Part shown: positions 45,415-54,814 of the stretch, piece by piece
Layout of the letters: each line of letters starts with the position of its first letter
How positions within the stretch are numbered: position 1 is the stretch's first letter
NCBI RefSeq assembly: GCF_030490285.1
Contig: NZ_CP129884.1
Coordinates: forward strand, 3,348,001 to 3,412,000
From: Methylomonas montana
GTDB lineage: Bacteria; Pseudomonadota; Gammaproteobacteria; Methylococcales; Methylomonadaceae
DNA length: 64,000 bases
Direction: 5' to 3'
The notes under the pieces: generated by a model
What the model was told of the DNA's origin: nothing
The model's database searches: none
What the model saw: the letters and a program-made list of their open reading frames with translations, nothing else
Translations under genes and position numbers: made by a program

Positions 45415-47769
45415 CTATATATTTTTAAATATCATGCGCACAGGAACTTGAGTTATAACCATCATCGACACCAAACCCAAATGGACGATAAAAAATCTCA
45501 ATTTTAATACATTGTCAGAAACAAAATTATTTCTATCGGCACTTAATAAAAAGTTTAGCGCTGAAAAAACCGTATCGTATTTAAAAATAAACTGCTCTGT
45601 TCCCCAACTCAATAATTGGTAACCTAATGGAAAGGACACCAAAAAGACAAAACCGACAATGGCAACTCGGCGAATGTTATGAGAAATCGTTAAAGTAGAT
45701 ATAGATGCACCTAGCCATCCAACCAAGAAAAAATAGATGCATAAATTAATTACTGAAAATGAATGTCCATCATTGACCATTAGCTCTGTTAAATTGTCAG
45801 TAGCAGCCTTAATCACAACAACCCAGTAATCAACAGGCAACAGTAGCAATAGCCAAAAAGCGCCTAAAAAGAATAGCCTTTCAAACTCTCGACCGGAAAC
45901 CACGAACAAAAGCGCGGCATGCGTCGCACCTAGCGTCATCAAAGAATAAACACTGAACAAAGCAACAAACCGAAGCACTAACTCCAATTCCACAGGAATA
46001 CTCAAAATAGGGGAACCTAAAATATCATGTATGCTTTCGATTGGAATAATAGCTCTTACCAACAGCCAAGCCACCAAAGAATGAAACATTACAACTTTGA
46101 CACAAAAAAAAACTTCCAGTTTATTTTTTTTTACTACCCTCATTAAAGAGTATAGAGGATACGAAAAACACCAATATATTAATATAGTTAGACCCAATGC
46201 GCTAATAATTGGATAATCGACAGAGAATAACTCTCTGACGTTATAAGGCACCGATTCGAAGCCACTAATAAACATTAATGCCCCAATAATTGGAATTGCT
46301 GTTCCAGCCCAAAACACTAACCACATCTTTTGAACATCAAATAGATTATTGATATTTGACGCATCATCTCGACGCAACATATGCGGAGCACCGATATTTA
46401 AATTTGATGCCATGTAAGTTCGATCAAATTTCCGGCCATTCTCAACCTGTTGCCTAATAGAAGACCCTTGCGCCAAATTGGCACTTACAACAAATCCAAT
46501 ATAACCACCTAGAATCTCTAAAACCACATCCGTAATATCGGCATTCTTATTTGGCAAAAACATCTGCCCGAGTTCTACAACCAATGACGTACAGGCAATC
46601 AATACCAAGGCAATCATTATCGACTTATACCGATTAACGATGAACCTTACGCCCTGTCCAATAATCACCCCTAGCGGAATAAAAAACAATATTTTATGAA
46701 ACACTTCTGTAATAGCCCTATACTCAGTTCCATAATAATAGGCATAAAATGGTATCCTGAAAAATCTGTCGCTAAAATTAGAAAAATTTACATAATCCCA
46801 TTCAAAACCAAAGGGGTACCAAAAAACAGAAATAATCACAAAGACCCATAAAAAATACAACAGCAGTGCATATAAAAAACAATATTTTTCATACCTATTC
46901 AAGTTGTCTTTATTATCAATCTGCGCAAATAGTTTTGAATTAAAACCTATCAAACCCACACCAATAGAACCACCAAGTACTGCAAGTAACACGTCCGTAA
47001 CATCTGTAACGCGGCTATAGACAAACAACTGAAAAAATTCAATTATTACCGCAGCAAAGAACACTTTTTTTAGCACCTGCATCTTGCTTAGCGACTCAAA
47101 CCTTAACCACAACCAGGGAACTGGAAGCCACAATGCAATATCGGCCAAAGAATCATATATATCCCTTGCCACATCCCCCTTTAGACCGGAAAAAGGCAAT
47201 AATATGACTCGCCCCTCATGCCATTTATGGTAAAACTCAACTGGACTCAACGTTAAGTCCAATGGCATGACATTGTAAAAAAACATACAGACCAAATAGA
47301 ACTGTAAATAAGGAATCGAGTCAGATTTTTTAATTTTCCAACTCTCTAACCAATTAGCAAACCTTTGCCCCAAGAACCACCATGCCGCTGCACCGAGCAC
47401 GCCCCCTATACTTTCAGCGACTATATCGTTTAGCGACGGTGATCGGGGAGGAAAAAATAATTGAGCAAACTCAATAGTCGAACAAAGTAAAAAACCAACT
47501 CCCAAGATAAGAGCGGTTGCCATGATCTTTCCGAGAAACTGCCAATGACCGGCAATCCTTGTCAGCCAGAGAAATGTGAGAGGTATGAATAACAAGATAT
47601 TTGCTACCCAATCCGACCTAGTGGAAACCCCATAGGGCAAATATTGAATATTATGAAAACGCGACCATGCTTCGTTTAATGGCAAACTTCTAAATTGCCA
47701 CGGCACTAGACTGCCATAGACAACAAAGGCCGTATAAATAATGCAGACAGTTAATAGTCGATTCTTCAC
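45415..47769 (-). CDS. Large multi-pass VanZ-like membrane protein
   Basis: The 784-residue protein has about 18-20 membrane segments. VanZ-like units recur three times: around residues 1-130 (YGSLVPWQFRSLPLNEAW, NILLFIPLTF, NDIVAESIGGVLGA), about 160-280 (VMPLDLTLSP and TDVLLAVLGGSIGV) and about 310-440 (WYPFGFEWDY, KILFFIPLGVIIG, TDVVLEILGGYIGF). The last third is hydrophobic without a clear VanZ unit. Single VanZ-like proteins are frequent near exopolysaccharide and exosortase genes; the function is unknown. The region is AT-rich. The gene is 23 bp after a DHH gene on the same strand. Confidence 0.75.
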   Translation of the reverse strand: MKNRLLTVCIIYTAFVVYGSLVPWQFRSLPLNEAWSRFHNIQYLPYGVSTRSDWVANILLFIPLTFLWLTRIAGHWQFLGKIMATALILGVGFLLCSTIEFAQLFFPPRSPSLNDIVAESIGGVLGAAAWWFLGQRFANWLESWKIKKSDSIPYLQFYLVCMFFYNVMPLDLTLSPVEFYHKWHEGRVILLPFSGLKGDVARDIYDSLADIALWLPVPWLWLRFESLSKMQVLKKVFFAAVIIEFFQLFVYSRVTDVTDVLLAVLGGSIGVGLIGFNSKLFAQIDNKDNLNRYEKYCFLYALLLYFLWVFVIISVFWYPFGFEWDYVNFSNFSDRFFRIPFYAYYYGTEYRAITEVFHKILFFIPLGVIIGQGVRFIVNRYKSIMIALVLIACTSLVVELGQMFLPNKNADITDVVLEILGGYIGFVVSANLAQGSSIRQQVENGRKFDRTYMASNLNIGAPHMLRRDDASNINNLFDVQKMWLVFWAGTAIPIIGALMFISGFESVPYNVRELFSVDYPIISALGLTILIYWCFSYPLYSLMRVVKKNKLEVFFCVKVVMFHSLVAWLLVRAIIPIESIHDILGSPILSIPVELELVLRFVALFSVYSLMTLGATHAALLFVVSGREFERLFFLGAFWLLLLLPVDYWVVVIKAATDNLTELMVNDGHSFSVINLCIYFFLVGWLGASISTLTISHNIRRVAIVGFVFLVSFPLGYQLLSWGTEQFIFKYDTVFSALNFLLSADRNNFVSDNVLKLRFFIVHLGLVSMMVITQVPVRMIFKNI

Positions 47770-47792
47770 AAGTATTTTTAAAAAAATTTAAG

Positions 47793-48746
47793 TCATTGAT
47801 ATCGGGATTGAAAAATTTCTATAAATTTAGTTAATTGATCATATTCAAGGTGATTAATCCCGGCCGCCGCTTTACGGCCGCCACCAGAAAATAGAACACA
47901 CAATTCATCGGCGCCGGTTTTATTATTCAAAGGCGCCCTAACGCTAACCTGATAACCGCCTTTTTGGTTACTGCTAAGGATGGCATGTGCTTTGTCCGGA
48001 TGTCGATTAGCTAATTCATTTCCCCACACACCATTTACTCGCCGAGCCCACTTTTCGTCGGGCAATATATATACTGCAATGCTGTCCGTCTGATGTGTAG
48101 CACTGACCTGTCTGGCTAAATCCATATCCTCGGCATATCCACTGAGTAGTTGCTGGTAAACATCGGCCTTGTCCGTCATGAAATCAATTGGTGAGGTATA
48201 ACCTCCTAAATGCCTATATAGAACGTCAGGAGCAAAATATAGATCAGCAACACAACTACCGTATGCGTTGTAATTGATACAAACCCCAAGCTGCTTTAAC
48301 TGAAGCAATTCCTGCGCCGATAAATTCAGAGCCTTGGCGGCTTGATAAGCGGCATCATCCAAATTATCCCCAAAAGCCCCCGTCACGGCCCACGCCGTAA
48401 AGCGTCGGCCCAAATAAGCGTCCATCAACAAGCTGGTGCAAACATTCGCACCGGTATCGATCCGCGCGGTTAAGCCGGGATGATTGGGAATTTCGCCGGA
48501 AAAATGATGATCGATGTAAAAAATCCTGACGCCCTTTTCAAGCAACACTCGTAACGCATCACGATTTTTGTCCAATGACACATCTAATACCGTCAATTGG
48601 TCATCCGGCTGCGCCGACACCCGGCTCAACAACCCGATGTCGCGTTTAACGCCGGTAACCAAAACGGAATCGACCGGATACGCCAACCGCCACTGCAACA
48701 ATGAGCAGATCCCGTCTGCATCGCCGTTAAAAACATCGATATTCAT
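47793..48746 (-). CDS. DHH-family phosphoesterase
   Basis: The 317-residue protein starts with a DHH motif I (MNIDVFNGDADG) and has the DHH signature as IDHHFSGEIP (about 78-86). A C-terminal DHHA1-like glycine-rich segment (LFSGGGRKAAAGINHL, about 285-300) follows. Together these indicate a manganese-dependent phosphoesterase of the RecJ/NrnA/GdpP superfamily. The substrate (nanoRNA, pAp or another) is not determined. It lies 16 bp downstream of cysC. Association with APS kinase makes pAp, a sulfation by-product, an attractive guess. Confidence 0.82.
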   Translation of the reverse strand: MNIDVFNGDADGICSLLQWRLAYPVDSVLVTGVKRDIGLLSRVSAQPDDQLTVLDVSLDKNRDALRVLLEKGVRIFYIDHHFSGEIPNHPGLTARIDTGANVCTSLLMDAYLGRRFTAWAVTGAFGDNLDDAAYQAAKALNLSAQELLQLKQLGVCINYNAYGSCVADLYFAPDVLYRHLGGYTSPIDFMTDKADVYQQLLSGYAEDMDLARQVSATHQTDSIAVYILPDEKWARRVNGVWGNELANRHPDKAHAILSSNQKGGYQVSVRAPLNNKTGADELCVLFSGGGRKAAAGINHLEYDQLTKFIEIFQSRYQ

Positions 48747-48762
48747 GCCGTATACCTACTGG

Positions 48763-49386
48763 TTAAGACATTCTGATGACACCGCGCCGTTCGAGCAGGC
48801 TCATCACCTGATCAACACAGGTAGCCAAATCGTTCGCATCCGTATCGATTTTTAGGTCCGGATTTTCCGGTGCTTCATACGGCGACGAAATGCCGGTAAA
48901 TAATTTAATTTCACCTTGCCTGGCCTTCTTGTAAAGTCCTTTCACGTCGCGTTGCTCACAGATGTCCAAATCGCAGCAGCAATAAATCTCGATAAAATCG
49001 CCATGAGGTACTAAGTTACGCGCTTGCTGCCTCTCGGCGCGAAATGGCGAAATGAACGCGGTCAATGCGATTGTGCCGGACTCCAACATTAACTTGGCTA
49101 CCTCGGCGATTCTACGGATGTTTTCCTGCCGGTCTTGATGACTAAAACCCAAGTCGCCGCACAAGCCGTGACGGACGTTATCGCCATCCAACACGAAAGT
49201 CCGGCAATTCAAGCGATGTAAACGCTCTTCAACCGCGTGCGCTAATGTCGATTTGCCAGCACCAGACAGTCCGGTAAACCATAAAATAGCCGATTTGTGC
49301 CCGTTTAACGCCTCGCGTCTGCTGCGAGTAACTGTGGCGTGATGCCACACCGTATTTGTGCTTTGTTTGTCCATAACGTTTGCCAT
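48763..49386 (-). CDS. cysC: Adenylylsulfate (APS) kinase CysC
   Basis: The 207-residue protein has Walker [10 protein letters not shown] (about 38-46), the [10 protein letters not shown] motif, [10 protein letters not shown] and the [22 protein letters not shown] block typical of APS kinase. It phosphorylates adenosine 5'-phosphosulfate to PAPS, used for sulfate assimilation or sulfotransferase reactions. No cysD/cysN is adjacent. It heads the minus-strand run cysC-DHH-VanZ-unknown, which may serve surface polymer modification rather than assimilation. Confidence 0.92.
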   Translation of the reverse strand: MANVMDKQSTNTVWHHATVTRSRREALNGHKSAILWFTGLSGAGKSTLAHAVEERLHRLNCRTFVLDGDNVRHGLCGDLGFSHQDRQENIRRIAEVAKLMLESGTIALTAFISPFRAERQQARNLVPHGDFIEIYCCCDLDICEQRDVKGLYKKARQGEIKLFTGISSPYEAPENPDLKIDTDANDLATCVDQVMSLLERRGVIRMS

Positions 49387-49553
49387 GCCTAATCAATTTG
49401 GCAAGCCTACTTGATTAGGCCAATATTAAGCAATCCTGAACGATCATGTGTAGCTGACAAACAAAAATAAGCACTTTTCAAATTCCATCCGCCATCGTTA
49501 ACTGACGCATTTTCGGGTATCATTAGCCGCCTTTTTGACTCGCCCTGCTTTTC

Positions 49554-50531
49554 ATGCAAATCGGCCCATATCAACTTCCCAACAATCTGCTACTCGCGCC
49601 GATGGCCGGGATTACCGACAAACCGTTTCGACAATTGTGCAGCCAATTCGGCGCAGGATTGACCGTCTCGGAGATGGTGATTTCCAACAGCAGCCTGCAA
49701 CAACATCCGAGAACGCTGAAAAAAACCGATTACAGTGGCGAAAAGGGTGTACGTTCGGTACAAATTCTGGGCACCGATCCTCGGCAAATGGCCGACGCCG
49801 CGCGACTCAATCAAGATCGCGGCGCCCGGATTATCGACATTAATATGGGTTGTCCGGCTAAAAAAGTCTGCGCGGTCGCGGCCGGCTCGGCATTGCTCAG
49901 AGACGAATCCTTGGTGAGCGGTATTCTGGAGGCCGTGGTCGAAGCAGTCGATATCCCGGTCACACTGAAAATCCGTACGGGCTGGGATTTGGCGAATCGC
50001 AACGCTGTCAGAATCGCCAAGATAGCCGAAAGCAGCGGGATTCAGGCTTTAACCATTCATGGCCGCAGCCGAGCTTGTAAGTTCGAAGGTCACGCAGAAT
50101 ACGACACCATTAAACTAGCCAAGCAAGCGGTCAACATTCCCATCATTGCCAACGGCGATATCGACAGCGCGGCCAAGGCTCGGCAAGTCTTGAATTACAC
50201 CGGCGCGGACGCGGTGATGATAGGCCGAGCGACGCAAGGCAGACCCTGGATTTTCAGAGAGATTAACGCCCAACTGCATGGCAAATCCTATTTGCCGCTT
50301 TCCTTGACCGAAATCAAAACGGTTGTTAACCAGCATCTGGAAAATTTATACAGTTTTTACGGCAACGACAGTGGTGTTAGAATCGCCCGAAAGCACATCG
50401 GCTGGTACTTCGATCATCTTGGCACGTTGCCTACCGCACAGAAGGCGGCAATAAACCAGGCCCAGCAAGCGGTGCAACAACTCGCGCTAGTCAACGCCTC
50501 TTTCAACCTGATTACACCACGAGCCGCCTAG
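49554..50531 (+). CDS. dusB: tRNA-dihydrouridine synthase DusB
   Basis: The 325-residue protein has the Dus signature LLAPMAGITDKPFR at the N-terminus, the catalytic-cysteine region NMGCPAKKVC near 100 and the FMN phosphate-binding IIANGDI/GADAVMIGRATQG motifs. It reduces uridine in tRNA D-loops. Its stop codon is followed directly by the fis start at 50532, the classical dusB-fis operon. Confidence 0.95.
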   Translation: MQIGPYQLPNNLLLAPMAGITDKPFRQLCSQFGAGLTVSEMVISNSSLQQHPRTLKKTDYSGEKGVRSVQILGTDPRQMADAARLNQDRGARIIDINMGCPAKKVCAVAAGSALLRDESLVSGILEAVVEAVDIPVTLKIRTGWDLANRNAVRIAKIAESSGIQALTIHGRSRACKFEGHAEYDTIKLAKQAVNIPIIANGDIDSAAKARQVLNYTGADAVMIGRATQGRPWIFREINAQLHGKSYLPLSLTEIKTVVNQHLENLYSFYGNDSGVRIARKHIGWYFDHLGTLPTAQKAAINQAQQAVQQLALVNASFNLITPRAA

Positions 50532-50795
50532 ATGGGAACACATCACACCGATAACGACACCGGCAGCGATCAGACGCTATCGGACCATGTACGTGATTGC
50601 GTCGAAGATTACTTCGCCCACTTAAACGGCCACGATTCCAGCGGCTTGTATCATTTGGTATTGGCCGAAGTCGAAAAACCGTTACTGGAAACCACGCTGA
50701 AACACTGCGATTACAATCAGAGCAAAGCGGCAATTATCCTCGGCCTTAGCCGCAGCACGCTGCGTAAAAAGCTCGAGCACTACAGTATCGGCTGA
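50532..50795 (+). CDS. fis: DNA-binding protein Fis
   Basis: The 87-residue protein has the Fis layout: a flexible N-terminus, a dimerisation helix pair and a C-terminal helix-turn-helix (KHCDYNQSKAAIILGLSRSTLRKKLEHY). Fis bends DNA and influences rRNA transcription, recombination and replication. It begins at the base after the dusB stop, so translation is coupled. Confidence 0.96.
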   Translation: MGTHHTDNDTGSDQTLSDHVRDCVEDYFAHLNGHDSSGLYHLVLAEVEKPLLETTLKHCDYNQSKAAIILGLSRSTLRKKLEHYSIG

Positions 50796-50831
50796 TTTCG
50801 CCCCTATTCTTTTCCCCTTCTTGAGGTTTGC

Positions 50832-52394
50832 ATGAACAAAAAAGTGACCCGCGCCCTGGTCAGCGTTTCCGATAAGACCGGCATACTGGAATTTTGCCGC
50901 AGCTTGAACAGTTTAGGAATAGAACTATTATCCACCGGCGGCACCGCCAAACTGCTAGCCGAACACCATATCGCCGTCACCGAAGTCTCGGACTACACCG
51001 GCTTTCCGGAAATGATGGACGGCCGGGTGAAGACCTTGCATCCCAAGGTACACGGCGGCATCCTCGGCCGGCGCGGCATCGACGATGCGGTAATGGCGGC
51101 AAGCGGCATCAAGGCCATCGATATGGTGGTGGTCAACCTCTACCCCTTCGAGCAGACCGTCGCCAAACCGGATTGCGATCTGGAAACCGCAATCGAAAAC
51201 ATCGACATAGGCGGTCCCAGCATGATTCGCGGCGCGGCCAAGAACCACAATGACGTTGCCATCGTGGTTGATCCGGCCGACTATTCCGGCATCTTGGCCG
51301 AACTGCAGGCCAACGCCACGGCTTTAAGCTATAAAACTCGCTTCAAACTGGCGTTGAAAAGCTTCGAGCACACCGCCCGCTACGACACCATGATCGCCGC
51401 CTATCTAAGCAAGGTCGTCGATGCCGGCAATTTCCCGGAAACCTTGAATCTGCAATTCCACCGCCTGCAAAGCATGCGCTACGGTGAAAATCCGCATCAA
51501 AATGCGGCATTTTACGGCGAGAAAAATCCGCCAGCCGGCAGCATCGCCAGTGCCCAGCAATTACAAGGCAAGGAATTGTCATACAACAACATCGCCGACG
51601 CCGATGCGGCATTGGAATGCGTCAAATCCTTCGACGAACAACCGGCCTGTGTAATCGTCAAGCACGCCAACCCCTGCGGCGTCGCGATTGCTGACAATAT
51701 CTTCGACGCTTACAACCTGGCGTACGCCACCGATCCGACTTCAGCCTTCGGCGGCATCATCGCCTTCAACCGCGAGCTGGACGAAAAAACCGCGACCGAA
51801 ATTGCCGAGCGTCAATTTGTTGAGGTCATCATCGCTCCGGTCGTTTCGGAAGGTGCTAAAGACGCACTGGCGAAAAAGAAAAATGTCCGCGTCTTGGAAA
51901 CAGGATTTTGGGCAAGCAGCAACACGACTGCGCTGGATTTCAAACGCGTCGGCGGCGGCTTGTTGGTACAGGACAGAGATACCGGCAGCATTACCGCTGC
52001 TGTTCTGAAAGTGGTGAGTAAACGTGCACCGACCGAGCAGGAACTGGCGGATCTGCTGTTTGTCTGGAAAGTCGCGAAATTTGTCAAATCCAACGCCATC
52101 GTTTACGGCAAAAACGGTCAGACTATTGGTGTCGGTGCCGGTCAGATGAGCCGGGTGTATTCCGCGAAAATCGCCGGCATCAAGGCTGCCGACGAAGGTT
52201 TGCAAGTGCCTGGCTCGGTGATGGCGTCGGATGCCTTCTTCCCGTTCCGCGACGGCATCGATGCCGCCGCAGCGGCGGGCATCACCGCAGTGATACACCC
52301 CGGCGGCTCAATGCGCGATCAGGAAGTCATCGACGCTGCTGACGAGCATAATATTGCGATGGTGTTGACCGGGATGCGGCATTTTAGGCATTGA
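50832..52394 (+). CDS. purH: Bifunctional AICAR transformylase / IMP cyclohydrolase
   Basis: The 520-residue protein has the N-terminal MGS-like cyclohydrolase domain ([42 protein letters not shown]) and a C-terminal formyltransferase domain ([13 protein letters not shown] [33 protein letters not shown]). It catalyses the last two steps of IMP synthesis. TTGAGGTTTGC precedes the ATG. A hairpin lies between it and purD. Confidence 0.97.
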   Translation: MNKKVTRALVSVSDKTGILEFCRSLNSLGIELLSTGGTAKLLAEHHIAVTEVSDYTGFPEMMDGRVKTLHPKVHGGILGRRGIDDAVMAASGIKAIDMVVVNLYPFEQTVAKPDCDLETAIENIDIGGPSMIRGAAKNHNDVAIVVDPADYSGILAELQANATALSYKTRFKLALKSFEHTARYDTMIAAYLSKVVDAGNFPETLNLQFHRLQSMRYGENPHQNAAFYGEKNPPAGSIASAQQLQGKELSYNNIADADAALECVKSFDEQPACVIVKHANPCGVAIADNIFDAYNLAYATDPTSAFGGIIAFNRELDEKTATEIAERQFVEVIIAPVVSEGAKDALAKKKNVRVLETGFWASSNTTALDFKRVGGGLLVQDRDTGSITAAVLKVVSKRAPTEQELADLLFVWKVAKFVKSNAIVYGKNGQTIGVGAGQMSRVYSAKIAGIKAADEGLQVPGSVMASDAFFPFRDGIDAAAAAGITAVIHPGGSMRDQEVIDAADEHNIAMVLTGMRHFRH

Positions 52395-52429
52395 AAAACA
52401 CGCCCATTAATTCACGGCATCAATACACG

Positions 52430-52466
52430 GGGTCGAATCCCGAAAAGTCAGAAACTGATTCGACCC
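52430..52466. other. Hairpin between purH and purD
   Basis: GGGTCGAATC (52430-52439) and GATTCGACCC (52457-52466) are perfect 10-bp arms with a 17-base loop, followed by TAAAATTTTT. This could be an intrinsic terminator of purH or a dispersed repeat. It resembles a tRNA T-arm superficially, but no tRNA fold fits. Confidence 0.5.
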
Positions 52467-52497
52467 TAAAATTTTTCTAATTATTCTGCACAGTCCC

Positions 52498-53772
52498 ATG
52501 AAAATTTTAATCGTCGGTAGCGGCGGCCGTGAACACGCCCTGGCCTGGAAAGCCAAACAATCATCAAAGGTCAAAAACGTATTCGTCGCTCCCGGTAATG
52601 CCGGTACGGCTTTAGAGCCAGGCATCGACAATGTCGATATTCAGGCGGACGACATTGCCGGCTTGCTGAATTTCGCTCAAGCCCGAGACATAGACTTGAC
52701 CATCGTCGGCCCGGAAGTACCCTTGGTAAAAGGCATTGTTGATCAATTCAGCGCCGCCGGCTTGGCTTGTTTCGGACCAAGCGCGCAAGCCGCGCAACTG
52801 GAAGGCTCGAAGTCGTTCTGCAAGGATTTCATGGCCCGCCACGGTATTCCCACCGCCGAGTATCAAACCTTTACCGACGTTAACCAGGCCATTACTTACA
52901 TCCAACGCAAAGGCGCGCCGATCGTGGTTAAAGCCGACGGCCTGGCGGCCGGCAAAGGCGTAATCGTCGCCCAATCCGAACAACAGGCGATAGAGGCGGT
53001 GCAAGACATGCTGTCCGGCAATAGTTTCGGCGAAGCCGGCCACCGGGTGGTGATCGAAGAGTTTTTGGAAGGCGAAGAAGCCAGCTTCATCGTCATCGCC
53101 GACGGCCAGCATGCGCTGGCGATGGCTACTTCGCAGGACCATAAGGCCCGCGACGACGGCGACCAAGGGCCTAATACCGGTGGCATGGGCGCATATTCGC
53201 CCGCGCCGGTCGTTACGCCGGAAATTCATCAACGCGTGATGGACGAAGTCATCAATCCCACGCTGCAAGGCATGCGTGAAGATGGCAACGATTACACGGG
53301 TTTTCTGTACGCAGGCTTGATGATAGGCAAAAACGGCAACATCAAGGTGCTGGAATACAACTGCCGCTTCGGCGACCCGGAGACCCAACCGATCATGATG
53401 CGCTTGAAAAGCGACCTGATTGACCTCTGCCAAGCCGCTTTAAATAAGACCCTGGATCAAATCGTGACAGAATGGGACGAGCGCGCGGCATTGGGCGTGG
53501 TATTGGCGGCCGGCGGTTATCCGGACGATTACGCCAAGGGACATCTGATCAGCGGCTTGCCAACCGATAGTGCTGATGATTGCAAAGTCTTTCATGCCGG
53601 CACCCAACAAATTAACGGTGCCATTGTCACCGCGGGCGGAAGAGTCCTGTGTGCCTGTGCATTGGGTGATAGCATTGCGCAAGCGCAACAAAAAGCCTAC
53701 AAATTATGCGGCCAAATCGACTGGCAGGATGTTTATTATCGCAAGGATATTGGCTTTAAAGCGATCAGCTAG
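52498..53772 (+). CDS. purD: Phosphoribosylamine-glycine ligase PurD
   Basis: The 424-residue protein has the N-terminal PurD domain (MKILIVGSGGREHALAWK), the ATP-grasp core (KADGLAAGKGVIVA, EEFLEGEEASF, SQDHKARDDGDQGPNTGGMGAYSPAP), and the RFGDPETQ signature near 287. It joins glycine to phosphoribosylamine in purine synthesis. It follows purH by 103 bp in the usual order. Confidence 0.97.
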   Translation: MKILIVGSGGREHALAWKAKQSSKVKNVFVAPGNAGTALEPGIDNVDIQADDIAGLLNFAQARDIDLTIVGPEVPLVKGIVDQFSAAGLACFGPSAQAAQLEGSKSFCKDFMARHGIPTAEYQTFTDVNQAITYIQRKGAPIVVKADGLAAGKGVIVAQSEQQAIEAVQDMLSGNSFGEAGHRVVIEEFLEGEEASFIVIADGQHALAMATSQDHKARDDGDQGPNTGGMGAYSPAPVVTPEIHQRVMDEVINPTLQGMREDGNDYTGFLYAGLMIGKNGNIKVLEYNCRFGDPETQPIMMRLKSDLIDLCQAALNKTLDQIVTEWDERAALGVVLAAGGYPDDYAKGHLISGLPTDSADDCKVFHAGTQQINGAIVTAGGRVLCACALGDSIAQAQQKAYKLCGQIDWQDVYYRKDIGFKAIS

Positions 53773-53819
53773 CATAGCCACTTATCGGCAAACATTCTGA
53801 TGTAGAAAGTGGCTTGAAG

Positions 53820-53854
53820 CCCATACCCCGAGCTGCTTCGCGGCGGGGTATGGG
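53820..53854. terminator. Hairpin between purD and the RlpA-like gene
   Basis: CCCATACCCCG (53820-53830) and CGGGGTATGGG (53844-53854) form an 11-bp stem in the convergent gap between purD and the RlpA-like gene. It can serve both directions; no T-run is present. Confidence 0.45.
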
Positions 53855-53865
53855 AGACATTAAGC

Positions 53866-54273
53866 TTAGGCAGCCTCGCCCAAACGCAACACTTCAATTT
53901 TGACTCTGGCTAACCCCGCTTGCACAAAATCCAACTCCTTAGCCGCCCGCTTGGATAAATCAAGCAAACGCTTATTGGACTGAGGCGCTCGGCAGTTAAC
54001 CCGAACTTCGACACTGCGGTTGTTGCTTAGGTTAACTACCTTCAGCACCGTCCCAAACGGTAAACTCTTATGGGCCGCAGTTAATGCATTTTTATCGTAA
54101 ACCTCACCGTTCGCTGTCCGCTGACCATGCAATTTGTCGCTGTAATAAGACGCGACACCGCTTTGTTCAATGGAAAACAAACCATGTCTTTCTGTTTTCG
54201 CTAAACCTACAGAGCTAAAAGACGCTAGACTCATTGACAGCCCAATTGTGGCCGTCCATTTCGCTTTTCGCAT
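53866..54273 (-). CDS. RlpA-like double-psi beta-barrel protein with altered active site
   Basis: I place the start at the ATG at 54271-54273, preceded by AAGGAGGG; the longer frame has no such site. The 135-residue protein has a signal peptide (cleavage near VGLA, about residue 23) and an RlpA-type DPBB domain: GVASYYSDKLHGQRTANGE, ALTAAHKSLPFGT, then VRVNCRAP. Family members with lytic transglycosylase activity usually have an Asp in VNDRGP; here it is Cys. It may therefore bind peptidoglycan without cleaving it. No SPOR domain follows. Confidence 0.82.
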   Translation of the reverse strand: MRKAKWTATIGLSMSLASFSSVGLAKTERHGLFSIEQSGVASYYSDKLHGQRTANGEVYDKNALTAAHKSLPFGTVLKVVNLSNNRSVEVRVNCRAPQSNKRLLDLSKRAAKELDFVQAGLARVKIEVLRLGEAA

Positions 54274-54451
54274 CCTACCCTCCTTACGTTGAGTATTGAC
54301 AGGAGGTTCAGAGACTAACCGATTAAAAATAGCCTGACAAGCTTTTTTCGTTAGTTTACGATTTTTATGGCTTGTCAAGAATTATTTATTTTACATAACA
54401 AAGCGCTTGAAAACGTTGATAATTCTGGACTCAAGGGCCAATCGGCGCACC

Positions 54452-54814
54452 TCAAAAGAAGAAAAAAGCCTGTTTGGCAACGGCAACCTTGGCAATATAA
54501 AACAAGCAAAACAATGCACCGGCAAAGGCCAACCATCGCTTTTGACCCTGCTGACGTATCGCCACCACACCCAAACCGATGTAAACCGGCAGAATCAGTA
54601 ATTTGGCAATAATCCAACCATAATCCCCTGCTAGCCAGTTACCTTGAAAAACCAAAACAAAACCGGTCAACAACACCAGACTCGCAAGCACATGGGGCGT
54701 TATCTTCAACCATTTTTGCGCCAACAACTCAGGCTTGAATTCGGCGAGCAGTACTCGACCAATGAAAGCGACCACTAAGATCGCTACAAAAAGAAGATGG
54801 ATGTGTTTCAGCAT
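54452..54814 (-). CDS. SirB-like membrane protein
   Basis: From the ATG at 54812-54814 the product has 120 residues and four membrane segments. The start MLKHIHLLFVAILVV and the motifs QKWLKITPHVLASLVLLTG and WIIAKLLILPVYIGLGVVAIR match the SirB family. Function is not established. An in-frame extension to 54865 is possible but adds non-family residues. The C-terminal KQAFFFF is hydrophobic. Confidence 0.8.
   Translation of the reverse strand: MLKHIHLLFVAILVVAFIGRVLLAEFKPELLAQKWLKITPHVLASLVLLTGFVLVFQGNWLAGDYGWIIAKLLILPVYIGLGVVAIRQQGQKRWLAFAGALFCLFYIAKVAVAKQAFFFF

Noticed and set aside
52430-52466. Possible tRNA because of GGGTCGAATCCC
   Set aside because: The sequence is a simple 10-bp hairpin; acceptor, D and anticodon arms cannot be drawn.
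52612-53433. A 273-codon frame opposite purD
   Set aside because: Antisense to a conserved gene, no recognised domain, no ribosome-binding site.
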